In this document: positions 1 to 12,200 of the stretch, one piece after another
Layout of the letters: each line of letters opens with the position of its first letter
How positions within the stretch are numbered: position 1 is the stretch's first letter
Origin: Isoetes taiwanensis
Lineage: Eukaryota > Streptophyta > Lycopodiopsida > Isoetales > Isoetaceae
Reading direction: 5' to 3'
Assembly (NCBI GenBank): GCA_021234155.1
Contig: JAJEKV010000013.1
Location: 10,333,240 to 10,397,239, forward strand
Length of the DNA stretch: 64,000 nucleotides
Program-made: the position numbers and the translations under genes
Notes under the pieces: generated by a model
The model's database searches: none
Told to the model about the DNA's origin: nothing
The model's input: the letters and a program-made list of their open reading frames with translations, nothing else

Positions 1-3000
1 GACGGGAGGCTCTATCCTGTCGATCTGACTAGGACCTTGCGCCGTGTCTTGACGAGGGGGTGTGACGCCAAGAGCACCCACCCTAAACCACCGAAGCAAT
101 TTTTGCCCCAAAAGTCCTCCCTCAAGGCCCTCGGCGACTTGACGGCAACTCTCTCCGAATCGTGATTCGCCAGCCACTGACCTCGAACGCTGATACTGCC
201 CCCTGGGACGCAAGTTTCATGGCCAAAAGACCACAATTGGTATTCCCAGGCCAAACTATCTCATGTCCGTAATAATTTCCGTAGTCAATTGGCCTAGGGA
301 GGTGGTCAGTCGGCACGCGCAACGAAGGCTGCAAGTGTTTCTTTCTTTGTAAAATCGACCGTGCAACTTCGCCTCTAGGGTAATTTCGACTCCCCATCGA
401 TGTGGCGAAGTCGACCGCCATTCCGAGCCCGCAATGTCTCAACTACAAAACACTTTGGTTTCTACATCGCCGACCGCATGACGCTCGCTGGGTTTGATAA
501 GTTCTCACTTGGACGGATGTTGGATTTTTTTGGACCTTATCGAGACAAGGCCCTTTGAACGAAGGATCTAAATCTGCCGGATAGGAACCGAGATCCGGGA
601 GGTGGTCTTGGGCGACGGCCCCCTGGGAGCCGCCAGAAAGTACTTTGGGAAACTTTTTGGGGCTCGCCTTTGGGTTCGGACTCTCCTCTAATGAGGTGGC
701 CTTGCAAGGTCCTGGCCTTGTTTGATTCTAGTGGTGTGCTGGGGTCGCCTCTGCTGCCCAACAACAGCCGCCCTAACCGCTCTAATGCAAACACTTTGAT
801 CTAAACCTTGTCCCGGAATTTTGAAAAACTGGCCTGTATGTTACATGGCGACTTAGGAAGCCTGCCGACAAAAATCAGAATTTAATTCGCATCATGCATT
901 AATTACGAATTTATGAATGTCTTGCTATCGCAAAGCCGCCTTCTTTACTTAATCGCCATACGGGAGGAGTACAGATCCAAACTCCATTCCGCCGGGCCTC
1001 CTTGCTTCGCTTTCAATCTGCATCTTATCTACCAAGTCCTGCGTGCAAGGACCAAAATTTAAGATCCAAAACGCAAAAACCCCGGCGAACCCGCAACTCA
1101 TAGGGTTTACGCTTTCTGAGGGCTCTATCCTTGTCGATTCGACTAGGACCTTTGCGCCGCGGTCTTGACGTGAGGTGGGGGTTGACGCCAAAGCACGGAC
1201 CCTAAAACCACCGAAGCAGCTTTTGCCCCAAAAAGTCCCTCTCCGGGGTTCCCCGGCGACGATAAAAGCAACTTCCTCTCCTGAATCGATTCGCTCGCCA
1301 ATGGACTCTAATGTCGACATTGTCCCGGGGACCAAGTTTCGTGGGCTGAAGACCACCTCTTCTCGAGGAAGCGCCCAAACTATCTCATGTCCAAATACAC
1401 TCGTAATAATTGGCCTAGAGGTGGCCGAACATCGCAACGAGGGCGTAGTGTTTCTTTTCTTTTGCAAACCTGACCGCAACTTGGTCTCTAGGGTAATTTC
1501 GCCTCCCCTGACGATGGGCGAAGTCAATCGCCATTCGAGCTCCGCAATGTCCCGAACGACAAAACACTTTGGTTTCTACAAGGTCGATCGCAGAACGCTT
1601 CAGCGATTTGATAAGTTCTCCGAATCGGATGTTGGATTTTGTTGACCTTATCGAGCCGGGGCCCTTGAACGAAGAATTCAAATCCACGGATAGGGGAACC
1701 GATCCCCGAGTGTGGTCTTTAGCGGCACGGCCCCCCGGGGAGCTGCCCAGAAAGGCTATCTCGAACTTTTTAGGGCTCGCCTCTTGGGGGTTCGTCTCCT
1801 CTCTAATGAGACGCCCTTGCAAGGTCCTCGCCTTGTTTGACTTGGGCAAGTGTGCCCTGACTGCCCAACAACAAGCAGCCCTGACCGCTCTAATACAAAC
1901 ACTTTGATCTAAACCTTGTCCGGAAATTTTGAAAACGGGCAGTATGTTGGCGATGACTTAGGAAGCTCCGCCGACAAAAATCAGAATTTAATTCCGCATC
2001 TATGCATTAATTACGAATTTATGAATGTCTTGCTCTCGCAAAAGTCGCCTTTACTTCTAATCGCCAACGGAGGAGTACAGATCCAAACTCCATTCCGCCC
2101 AGTTCCGCTTTTGCTTCAAGGTTCTCAATCGCGATCTTATCGGCCAAGTCCCAAGTGCAAAAGACCAAAACTTCGGCACCCAAAACGCAAACCCCCGCTA
2201 GAACCTCGGCAACTCATAGGGTTTACGTTTGGAGGCTCTATCCTTTTGTCGATTCGACTAGGACCTTACCCGTGTCTTGGCGTAGAGTGGGGTGTTGACA
2301 CGGGCGGGGACCCTAAAACCATCCGGGCAAATGCCCCAAAAGTCCTCTCCGGAACGCAGCGGCGGACGGGCAACTTCCCTCAGGAATCATGATTCTACTC
2401 GCCAATGGACTTCAAACGTCGACATTGCCCTCGGGGACCAAGTTTCATGGCCGAAGACCACCCCTTCTCGAGGAAGCGTCAAACTATCTCATGTCCAACA
2501 CACTAGTGAGTCAATTGGCCTAGGAGGTGGTTGTCGGAATCTTGCAACGTAGGGCGTAAGTGTTTCTTTCTTTGCAAAATGACCGCAACTTGGTCTCTCT
2601 AGGGTAATTTCGGCCTCCCGGACGATGTGGCGAAGTCGAATCGCCATTCCGAGCCTCCGATATGTCGAACGACAAAACACTTTGGTTTCTACCTGGCCGA
2701 TCGCTAGACGCCATGGTTTGATAAGTTCTCCGGACGGATGTTGGATTTTTTGGACCTTATCGGTGACGGGCCCTTGAACGAAGGATTCAAATCGGTCCGG
2801 ATAGGGAACCGAGATCCGAGTGTGGTCTTTAGCGTCTGACCCGGGAAGCCGCCAGAAAGGCCGCCTCGGAAACTTTTTTGGGCTCGCCTCTTGGGTCCCG
2901 ACTCTCCCCTAATGAGGTGGCCTTGCAAGGTCCTCGCCTTGTTTGACTTGGGCAAGTGTGCCCACCTCGGCTGCCCAACAACAAAAAGTGCGGACCGTTC

Positions 3001-5388
3001 TAATGCAAACATTTTGATCTAAACCTTGTCCAGAAATTTTGAAAACTGGCCCAGATGTTGGCGATGACTTAGGAAACCTGCCGACAAAAAATCAAAATTT
3101 AATTCCGTTCACTATGCATTAATTACGAATTTATGAATGTCTTGCTATCTTGCAAAAGCTGCGGTTTACTTCTAACCGCCACAACGGGAGGAGTACAGAT
3201 CCAAACTCCATTCAATTCGGTTCCCCTTGCTTCGCGTTCTCAATCGCATCTTATCGCCAAGTCCCAAGTGCAAAAGACCAAAACTTCGGCACCCAAAACG
3301 CAAACCACCGCTAGAACACGGCAACTCATAGGGTTTTACGTTTGAGGCTCTATCCTGTCGATTCGACTAGGACCTTCTTGGCGGTGTCTTGGCGTAGAGG
3401 GGTGTTGACACCAGAGCAGGGACCCTAAAACCATCCGGAAGCGCGACTGCCCCAAAAGTCCTCTCCCCCATTTTAATTTTATCGGCAACTTCCCTCTCGA
3501 GGAATCATGATTCGCTCGCCAATGGACTCGAAACGTCGACATTGCTCACGGGGACCAAGTTTCATGGCGAAGACCACCCTTCTCGAGAAGCGTCAAACTA
3601 TCTCGTCCGACACACTCGTGAGTCAATTGGCCTAGGAGGTGGTTGGCGAATCGCAGAACGTAGGGCGTAAGTGTTTCTTTCTTTTTGCAAAATGACCGTG
3701 CAACTTGGTCTCTAGGGTAATTTCGGCCTCCCGGACGATGTGGCGAAGTCGAATCGCCATTCCGGAACCTCGCAATGTCACGACGACAAAACACTTTGGT
3801 TTCTACACCGATTGATCCGGGGCGCCCGCGGGTTTGATAAGTTCTCCGTGGGCCGGATGTTGGATTTTTTTTTGACCTTATCGAGACGGGGCCCTTGAAC
3901 GGAAGGATTCAACCGGTTTTGATAGGGAACCGAGATCCGGGAGTGTGGTCTTTAGCGTCTGCCCCGGGAGCCGCCGGGAAAGGCCTCCTCGGGGAAACTT
4001 TGGGGCTCGCCTCTTGGGGTCCGGACTCTCCCCTCTAATGAGGTGGCCTTCTGCAAGGTCCCGCCTTGTTTGACTTGGGCAAGTGTGCCGGCTTTTGCCA
4101 ACAACAACTGCCGGACGTTCTAATGCAAACACTTTGATCTAAACCTTGTCCAGAAATTTTGAAAACTGGCTTGTATGTTGGCGATGACTTAGGAAGCCTG
4201 TCGACAAAAATCAAAAATTTAATTCCGTACTATGCATTAATTACGAATTTATGAATGTCTTGTTAAAAAGCTGCGCTTTTACTTCTAACCGCCACAACGA
4301 GAGAGTACAGATCCAAACTCCATTCCGTCAGTTCCCCTTGCTTCGCATTCTCAATCGCATCTTATCGGCCAAGTCCCAAGTGCAAAAGACCAAAACTTCG
4401 GCACCCAAAACGCAAACCCCCGCTAGAACCTCGCAACTCATAAGGTTTTACGCGTTGGAGGCTCTATCCTTGTCAGTTCGACTAGGACCTTGGCGCCGTG
4501 TCTTGACGTAGAGGGTGGTGTTGACGCTTGAGCACAGACCCTAAAACCACCACACAAGGCGGCTTGCCCCAAAGTCCTCTCCCCGGGCCACCGCTGACGG
4601 CCAGGCAACTTCCCCTCTCGGGAATGCGGATTCGCTCGCCAATGGACTTCGAATATGGAGACATTGTCCCGGGGACCAAGTTTCGTGGGCGTAAGACCAC
4701 CCCTTCTCGAGGAAGCGTCAAACTATCTCATGTCCAACACACTCGTAGTCAATTGGCCTAGGAGGTGGTCAATACCGCAACGTGGGGCGTAAAGTGTTTC
4801 TTTCTTTTGCAAAACCGACCGCGTGCAACTTGGTCTCTAGGGTAATTTCACCTCGGACGATGTGGCGAAGTCGAATCGCCATTCCCGAGCCTCCGCAATG
4901 TCCTAACGACAAAACACTTTGGTTTCTACGTCGACCCTTCAGGGCGCTTGGCGGTTTGATAAGTTCTCCTGACCGGATGTTGGATTTTTGGACCTTATCG
5001 AGCCGGGCCCTTGAACGGATTCAACAAATCGGATAGGGGAACCGGGAATCCCGAGTGTGGTCTTTAAGCGTGCGGCCCTCCGGGGGAGCTTTACCGAGGA
5101 AAGGTCGCCTCGAAACTTTTTGTGGCTCGCCTCTTGGGGTTCGGACTCTCCCCTAATGAGGCGGCTTGCAAGGTCCTGGCCTTGTTTGACTTGGGCAAGT
5201 GTGCCTCGTCGGTGCCAACAACAGTCCGCCTTACCGTGCTAATGCAAACACTTTGATCTAAACCTTTGTCCGGAAATTTTGAAAAACTGGCATGTACGTT
5301 GGCGATGACTTAGGAAGCCTGCTGACAAAAATCAGAATTTAATTCCTTACTATGCATTAATTACGAATTTATGAATGTCTTACACGCC
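1..5388. repeat. Direct tandem array of a ~1.11 kb unit, about five copies
   Basis: The phrase GGCTCTATCCT followed by TCGATTCGACTAGGACC recurs at about 6, 1119, 2232, 3348 and 4458, giving periods of roughly 1110-1116 bp. Other anchors keep the same spacing: TTACGAATTTATGAATGTCT (about 903, 2013, 3123, 4241, 5362), AAAACACTTTGGTTTCTAC and TTTGATCTAAACCTTGTC. Copies differ mainly in short pockets, for example between TTTCTAC and TTTGATAAGTTCTC, while flanking blocks stay nearly identical. Open frames of 60-190 codons occur on both strands, but none keeps the same protein across copies, so I read the array as non-coding. The window begins almost on a unit boundary, so the array probably continues to the left. 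I cannot say whether the unit is a satellite or the tandemised LTR or body of a mobile element. Confidence 0.9.
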
Positions 5389-5552
5389 CAAACAACAGTT
5401 TTTGCCTAGACCGCTCTAATGCTACCTATTTGATCAGAACTTTATCCGGAAATTCTAAAATTTGCCTCATATGCTGGGATGACCTAAGAAGCCAACCGAC
5501 AAAAATCAGAATTTAATTCCATACCATGCATTAATTACGAATTTATGAAGCA
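5389..5552. repeat. Truncated copy of the 1.11 kb unit
   Basis: After the fifth full unit, the sequence from GCCCAAACAACAG through GCATTAATTACGAATTTATGAA repeats only the last ~160 bp of the unit, with more substitutions than the array copies. It is a degenerate edge copy. Confidence 0.75.
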
Positions 5553-5694
5553 TGAATGCAAAAGAGCGATAACTAAAAAATTCGTGATCGAAAAAGGTGG
5601 AATTTTGACAAGCGGTTACAAGCGTGCGGTCGCGGACATGAGAAAACATTTCACTAGGATATGCGGTGTTGGTGCACGATGAAATAGCTCCAGA

Positions 5695-5880
5695 AGTCTT
5701 CGAGAGCTCACATCTTTGCCACAAAAGTTCTCTTCACGAAGGCCACGGCAATGGGCGAGCAATTTCCCCTCTCCAAAACCATGATTTGGCTCTTCCAATG
5801 GACTCGAATATCGACATTACCACAGGGACCAACTTTTCGTGGCCAAAAGACCACCCCTTGTTCTCCAAAAGAACAAAAGT
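5695..5880. repeat. Second partial copy of the 1.11 kb unit at the array edge
   Basis: The stretch from CCACAAAAGTTCTCTTCACG to GACCACCCCTTGTTCTCC matches the early part of the array unit (the CCCCAAAAGTCCTC ... GGACCAAGTTTCATGG ... AAGACCACC section) at reduced identity. About 140 bp of unrelated sequence (5553-5694) separates it from the previous fragment. Confidence 0.7.
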
Positions 5881-5885
5881 ACACT

Positions 5886-6153
5886 AGGCGTCCAGCCAGG
5901 CGTCCGCTGCGGCGTCCGTCGCCCGCAGACGCGATCGCGTCGCACAAAAGTGACGCCGCGATGCGGCGGGTGGTACCGTGGGCGTGGCTGGCGTGACGGA
6001 TCTGCCGCGTCCGCGATGTATTCGATAGCCGCACCACCACCGTGATCGCGGCGGTTAATACTGCGACGTGGCGTCGCGTTGCGCCGCATGGTGGCGTTAT
6101 TTCGCGGCGTCCACGCCACGCCGCCACGCACGCCGCAAGCCCACGTCGCTAAA
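5886..6153. other. CpG-rich block, possibly a small fold-back element
   Basis: About 270 bp of very GC- and CpG-rich sequence (GCGTCCGCTGCGGCGTCCG, GCGATCGCGTCGC, CACGCCGCCACGCACGCCGC) with sharp borders against AT-rich DNA. The two ends carry loosely complementary GGCGT/ACGCC-rich arms and both abut CTA, as a small PIF/Harbinger-like MITE might. The arms are too degenerate to prove this. The overlapping open frames have no recognisable domain and follow from the base composition. Confidence 0.35.
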
Positions 6154-6352
6154 TGTCCATTCTCTTGTTGTGCACCTCATCTTCCCCACAGACCTTGCAT
6201 GTTCTTTCTTCCCTCGGAATTTTCTTCCATCTTCCCTCTTCTATGTGTAACCGATGAGAACTCAATGCTCTGCGGTTTGCCAAGGTCATATCACTATCCA
6301 CATAAGTGGCCCTTTGAAGCCTTGGATTCATAAGTGTTCGATAGTCTGTCAT
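6149..6352 (-). pseudogene. LINE (non-LTR retrotransposon) C-terminal remnant
   Basis: A 67-codon open frame read on the minus strand contains LSSHRLHIEEGRW, then a zinc-knuckle-like C-x2-C segment (TCKVCGEDEVH). This is the layout seen at the 3' end of plant LINE ORF2 proteins, and it matches in style two other fragments in this window (near 31.68-31.84 kb and 62.88-63.05 kb). No reverse-transcriptase domain lies upstream, so only a short 3' relic is present. It starts at the edge of the CpG-rich block. Confidence 0.55.
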
Positions 6353-8100
6353 TTTTGTCTTTGGGTCTTTCCAAATCGTCAGTTGAAGTCCCTGTATTAC
6401 CCATGCTCGAATTTCTGTTTGTGGGCACTCCTCTAGTTTTGTGTGTGCTAAAGCTAAAAGTTAATAATTAGTCCAACAAAGGTAAAGGGAAGGTGGAAAA
6501 CAACATACTAAAGTGAAACCAAAATGGAGTAGGGAAGAAAGAAACAAGCCATATTTTAGACAGCTTTCGGGTGATAAATTGGAAAACCCATCAGAGTAGC
6601 AAAGGGCAGGACAAACATCAAAATTAGCAAAGGAAATAAATGCCAAAGTCAGCTTGACACCACTGGCAGAGGATCAAGCACAACATATGCAAAATGTTAA
6701 CAAAAACTCAAGCAAAGGGCACAGGAAGATGAAAAACAACAATTTACAAAGGAACCCAGAGAGGAAAATACGTAAAAACAAAGGAGAACAAAGAAAGAAA
6801 TAAACAAATTGAGAGCAAAAACGTAAGAAAAGGCAATTGAAACTACTTAAGCATAAACCGAAAACCTAATCACATGAAATACCTTAGGAGATAGCCCGAG
6901 AAAGGTAGAAGGAAACGATGAAGAAGAGGAAATGCAGACACCAAAGAAAGGCAAGTAATCGGGGCTTTGAACTTTTGAACGAGATGGACGACAAAGGGCG
7001 AATGAATAATTCAAGAAATAGGAAGAATAGAACGCGGAGAGGGCAATAAATGCCGTGCATGATTAATAGAAGTGAGATCCCTAACCACTACACCACTAAA
7101 CTAAATGATAGATTAGGTTAAAACGAAAAGGACAAACATACAAAACTAAATCCTAACAAACTAAAGGTTGAGAGCCAAAGACAATCAACCATATAGAAAA
7201 AAATTTCGAAGGGCTATCAACCACCCATAAACAAAACCAAATATAAGCTTAGCATGTGAAGGAGAAATACAAGTGTAAAAGGAAACAACATCCAAAAAAC
7301 CTCAGATATACCTCTATCCAAAGGAAGGAAGGAAGGAAGGAAGGAAGGAAGGAAGTATATTTTTACGTCGCACCACAAAGGCGAATCCACGAAGGACATG
7401 CGACCACAAGTACAAAGAAAACAAAAATACATTGCATGGGCGAAGCCCGTGAGCACCATGGGAAAACCGTTGCCATGATGACCCGCAGATCCAAAAGCTA
7501 TCTTTGCAAAAGCAACAAGCATACCTCCAACAAAACGTAACTTCAACAAACGCCCGAACCAGTAACCTCTTCACGCCTAGGGTGCCGAAAATCGGTGCGG
7601 ACTCATGCACGCCGCTAAACCTCCATCCTCTCACCAAAACCAGGCAAATAGATGTCGATGCAGAGATCCCGGTGCCGACCCCCGAGTAACTCGATCAAAC
7701 CACTAGACCATAAGAGCTGCCCCGAAAACAGTGGGAAGTCCCAAAACCCCATAGCAACGATCTGCTTGAAGGCGGTGGACCGTGGAGGGCAACGCGTGTC
7801 GAAAACCAACGATCCAATAAGCCCAAGCGCCCGGTAAGTCCAGGCGCCAGGGGAAGCGGCTTCGGGAAAACGCCAGAGAAGTCGCCGGAGGAGGTGCATC
7901 CTCCACCTAGCGCCAAGGCGAGGTAAAGGATAAATAACCATAAAGGTACTACTGACCCAAGAAAGGATATCATTAACCTATGGAAGCCCCAAGGGTGGGA
8001 TAAAAAATAAAATTAATTAAAAGTGTACTAAAGGAAATAACAATCAACTGTATTATTAGTATAGCTTCCAACCCATTAGCATAGGAATTAAAGGATAAAT
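6353..8100. other. Intergenic stretch with no supported gene
   Basis: Mostly purine-rich on the plus strand up to about 7320, with no long frame. On the minus strand, 7060-7090 reads TAGTTTAGTGGTGTAGTGG, which fits the RNA polymerase III A-box consensus twice, but no B box follows. The 7620-7940 stretch has open frames on both strands without a recognisable domain. A (GGAA)n microsatellite lies at 7321-7355. Confidence 0.5.
7321..7355. repeat. (GGAA)n microsatellite
   Basis: About eight uninterrupted GGAA units. The same motif on the opposite strand, (TTCC)n, follows a LINE 3' end at 63.3 kb, so this tract may also mark an old LINE tail, but no LINE body is visible beside it. Confidence 0.9.
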
Positions 8101-8177
8101 TCAAGCTATTTTGCCATTGTTTGAAGCATTTGGCAAAGCAGATTCTAGTAGAGAGAAGGAAAGAGAGGACAAGTGAA

Positions 8178-8290
<113 letters not shown>

Positions 8291-8436
8291 AATGTTATTA
8301 TTTCGGCCTCATGAGACCAAAGAAGTCTAGAAGACGACCACAATTTTATAAAGCTTATAAAAATCATGGAGCAATACCCTCCCTCTATGTCATGACACGA
8401 TGCAAGGTCCTTAATGTGAGTAGGATCTAGCCTCCG

Positions 8437-8655
8437 AAACATAAACCCTATGAGTTGCTAGGTTCTTGAAGGGTTTATATTTTGGGGAACAAATTTTGGT
8501 TATTTGCACCTGGAACGTGGCCGAGAGGTTGCAGTTGGAAATACGAAGCGATAGGTAGGTACTGACAGAATAGAGTTTGGATCTATCCTTCTCTTGCTGT
8601 GGCGATTAGAAATCAAGAGCCGCGTTTGCAATAGCAAGGCATTGTTTGGGATCAT
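8437..8655 (-). repeat. Inverted partial copy of the 1.11 kb array unit
   Basis: Read left to right, this segment matches the reverse complement of the array unit: ACATAAACCCTATGAGTTGC (the unit has GCAACTCATAGGGTTT), then TTTTGGGG, TTTGCACCTGGAACGTGGCC, GAGTTTGGATCTATCCTTCT, GGCGATTAGAAAT and AGCAAGGCATT. Order is preserved through about 215 bp, with indels. The array sequence therefore also exists as a dispersed, oppositely oriented copy about 3 kb away. Confidence 0.75.
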
Positions 8656-9261
8656 TCTAGATGGTCAATAGATCCGAACCCCATTTTTTCAATTGCAATG
8701 TATGTGCATGTATGTTAGAGATGGTGCACCGAGTTATCCATGAAAACTGCCACGTTTCGGCCTCCAGAATGTTAACCCATTACATAAGTAACATTAACAA
8801 TGATAAATTCGGTGCCTGAGTCCGATTACCCAGTCCTCCCCATTCAAGATAGGGACGGCCATGACCTTGCACAAGTCGCCCCTGATATTGCTTGCTCCGA
8901 GGACAAAAGAATTTCCCACACAAAAGAGGTCAGCAGCATGTGTCACAGCTGCGAGGTTCAGGAGTTCAGCGCAGGGCAGCAGGGCTTCAGCCCCTGCAGC
9001 CAAGCTTACCCATGTGATCGCAATGTCCCTCGTTCTTTCATTCGGAAGAGAGACCTTTCTTTGAACTCTTTGAATTCTTGCCTCTTCAAAAAACACGTTA
9101 GCTTTGAAATATATTACAAAAAACATATGTCAGTTGCAGAAGCATGCAATTGCCATTTAATAAATACATGATAGCTGTGGAAGTTCTTTAGAAGAAACGG
9201 GATATTTCTTTTCTTTTAAATTTGTTATAGCATTAGTAACAATGTTCAGGTATGCTGTAAA
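8656..9261. other. Probable SMC2 3' flank; unexplained antisense frame
   Basis: This lies downstream of the SMC2 stop codon. A 110-codon frame on the minus strand (8794-9126) and an overlapping plus-strand frame carry no domain I recognise. The stretch 8815-9040 is more GC-rich than its surroundings and may be a transposon fragment or UTR. Confidence 0.3.
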
Positions 9262-12200
9262 CTATCTGTTCACTGTCGTCCTAGTCACTGTTGATACCCC
9301 ATCAACAAACTTGGTCCTATAGATGACGTTGGCATTGTTAAACATTCCTTCCTTGAGAGACACTACAATGAACTGATGAAACAAATGAAAACAAATGTCA
9401 AATCCAAATTATCAACATAAAGCTAAAACAAAAATAATGTTGTCATACCTGTGAATGTGGAAAGTGGGCTTTTATCATGCGCCCAATATTTTGTGTATGA
9501 CTCAGATCAAGAGCAGCATCAACCTGGTCAAGGTTCAGAAATTAAAAATGGAATTGAGCTCAGTTACACTGCACATTGCCTACTCACCTCGTCAAGAATG
9601 TATAGTGGGGCTGGCTTAAATAGCAACAAGGCTAAAATGAGAGAGAGGGCGATTAAAGAACGTTGACCGCCACTTAGTTCTGATAGAGATTGTTTCCACA
9701 CACTTCCAAATGCAACCTTCACTTCAAGCCCATCCAAGAAGTCTCCACCTTCTGGGGGTTCTAACTTTGCTGATGTGCCTGGTAATAGTGTAGAAAATAT
9801 GCTACCGAAATCCCTGCATACCAAAAACATGAATCCATCTACGCAACATGAGGTTGAAAATATTAAGTGCAGCTAATAATTAGCTTGCATACTTATTCAC
9901 AGATTGCCATGTAAGGTTCAAAGTTTCCTTCTTCTTTTCATCAAGTTCCAAAATAACTTCTTGAATCTTTGACTTGTCACTCTGAGAAATATTCGAAACA
10001 GCTGTCAGTAAACTTGATAGAAAGCAAAAAAATGTTTGGCATACATCCAACCTCAATAATATTTTTCTTTGAAAGCAGGTCCTTGTACTCATCCTCAGCC
10101 TTCTCGAACATTGTCATAACTTTTTTGTTTACTCTTTTCTCTAGACTGTTGTCATGATACATCACCCATGTTAATATAATAATATTTATGGCGACATAAC
10201 ACCTCACTCTAACTGCATCTACAATGGCAGACCAACATTGCTTATTAAAGCACAAGCCATTATGTCATGATACTTGAGAAGCGCGCAGCTACACACTAGA
10301 GCAGGGAAAGAGGGAGTGCATGGTTGGAGTTTTGGGATTCCCTCAGCTATTCTTCAATATGAGAATCACCTACTTATTTTGCTCCGATCGTTTAGTTTCG
10401 AACTCTTTCATTGCTGCTTTTGGATCTCGTGCACTGAAATCGTAATCAGTTCCTGGCTTCCCAAACAACTGCTTCTCTGCAGCTATCCACTCGTGCTTCT
10501 TGAGTAACTTATCTACCATGTCACTACAAGCTTGCTGGTCATTTTCCATTCTCTTGATCTGCAAACACGTTCGCGTACTTGTTTGGTTCCTAGTAAGTAT
10601 TTGAAGCCTTCAAATAAGCATTCCAACCCACCTCATTTAGCAATTTCTTGATATCCAAATTGCAGTCTGAAAGCTTTTGTTGAAGCTTATTTTGTTCCTT
10701 TACTAAGGAAGCGATTTCTGAATCTCTTTGCTTCAATTTCGCACGACTTGCTTTCAGCTCCTCTTGACTACTTTTGTATTCCCCCTCCAATTTTTCAACC
10801 TTATAGGAAGGAAAGAAAAGCATGTCACTATATGAGATTCTTATCTTGATGACAAACAGCACCTAAACTTTCCTATATATGTAGAATTAGTGATAAATGC
10901 CAATAGGGAACTTTCAAAATACACTTACTTGTGCTGCAAGCTTATCAATATCAGCTTCCATCTTCTTCACCTGGATTTCACTTGATGCTATTTGCTTCTG
11001 GACAGTGGCTATTTCTTGTGTAGCTGCTTCCTTCTCTAACAACAACCTCTCTCTCTCTCCTTCATGTTTCTGCAAGCAGTCAAAATGAGTTCGACATTAT
11101 AATGCAACACAATACCAAATACCTTTAGGATAATACAACCTTCAGCCCTTTTGACAGCGATGCCATCTCTTGCTTAGCAGCTTTTATCTGTCTATCGATG
11201 GACTTCAACCTATCTTCTCGACCGCTTCCATGTTCCTTTATGGCATTCTCCAGTTGTGCAACTGAGTCAACCAAGCCCTTGTAGGATTCTTCTTTGTTGG
11301 TAGCTTCTAAGATAGTTGCTTCAAGTTCAGCCTCCAATGCTGACACAGTTTCAGAGAGCTGATCGTATGGCAAAAATCAGCCAGAGGAAAAACTTCTTGC
11401 AGTGTGATAATGGAAAATATATCCAATAATCAAATAAAGCCTCGCGAACACAGCAATAGTCCTACATATTATGTTGTTTTGACATTGAATGAAAGGCATC
11501 TAGAAATTGATAGATTATATGACAAATGTGAAGTACAAAGACTAGAAGGCCGATCTTTGTTGTATTTTGAAAAAGTTTGACCTATAAAGCAGACATGTAT
11601 GACATTGCATTATCTATGACAAAAGTTCTCAGTTAAAGGTCCCAGGAGCCAGTTGGACAATAAAATCAAAATATCAGTTCCATCCATCTACCTATCCTAT
11701 AAGATATGTATAATATCTGATAAATTTACTTCATAAATATATTTGAGAACTGAAGAAAACATGAGAATTTGTTGACCTTATGATGTTGACTTTGTTCGGC
11801 ACGACTTTCAAAAAGAGAGAGATCATATTGTTTCAACTCTAACTGAGATTTGAGATGGTTAAACTTCTTCTGCAAGGGTGCCAACCCGACAATCTGCAGA
11901 AATTTTCTTATCAATATTTTCTTCTTGCAGGAAGTCTTTAGCTACAATGATTCTAATGCACTTAAATTACCTCTGACTCGATGTGTGCTAGCTTTTGTTG
12001 ATGAAGATGTAATTCTGCCTCTGCTTCAGAAAGAGTATGCAATTGCTTAAGTAGCTCCCCTCCACCTCTGCATTTATATGCCAATAACCCCAATTAAACT
12101 TGAGCTGTAAAGCAAGCACTGGTTCAAATCAATGGTGGTTTTAGTACTTGCGAGAACCCCCCGTTAAAAGGCCACTTGGCTGAAAAACGTCACCATCTAG

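Noticed and set aside
949-1849. Overlapping open frames of 140-190 codons in the tandem array
   Set aside because: The frames are not conserved between array units, occur on both strands at the same place and have no domain.
7056-7092. tRNA-like sequence on the minus strand (TAGTTTAGTGGTGTAGTGG)
   Set aside because: It fits an A box, but no B box or clover-leaf can be drawn downstream; at most it is an eroded tRNA-derived SINE head.
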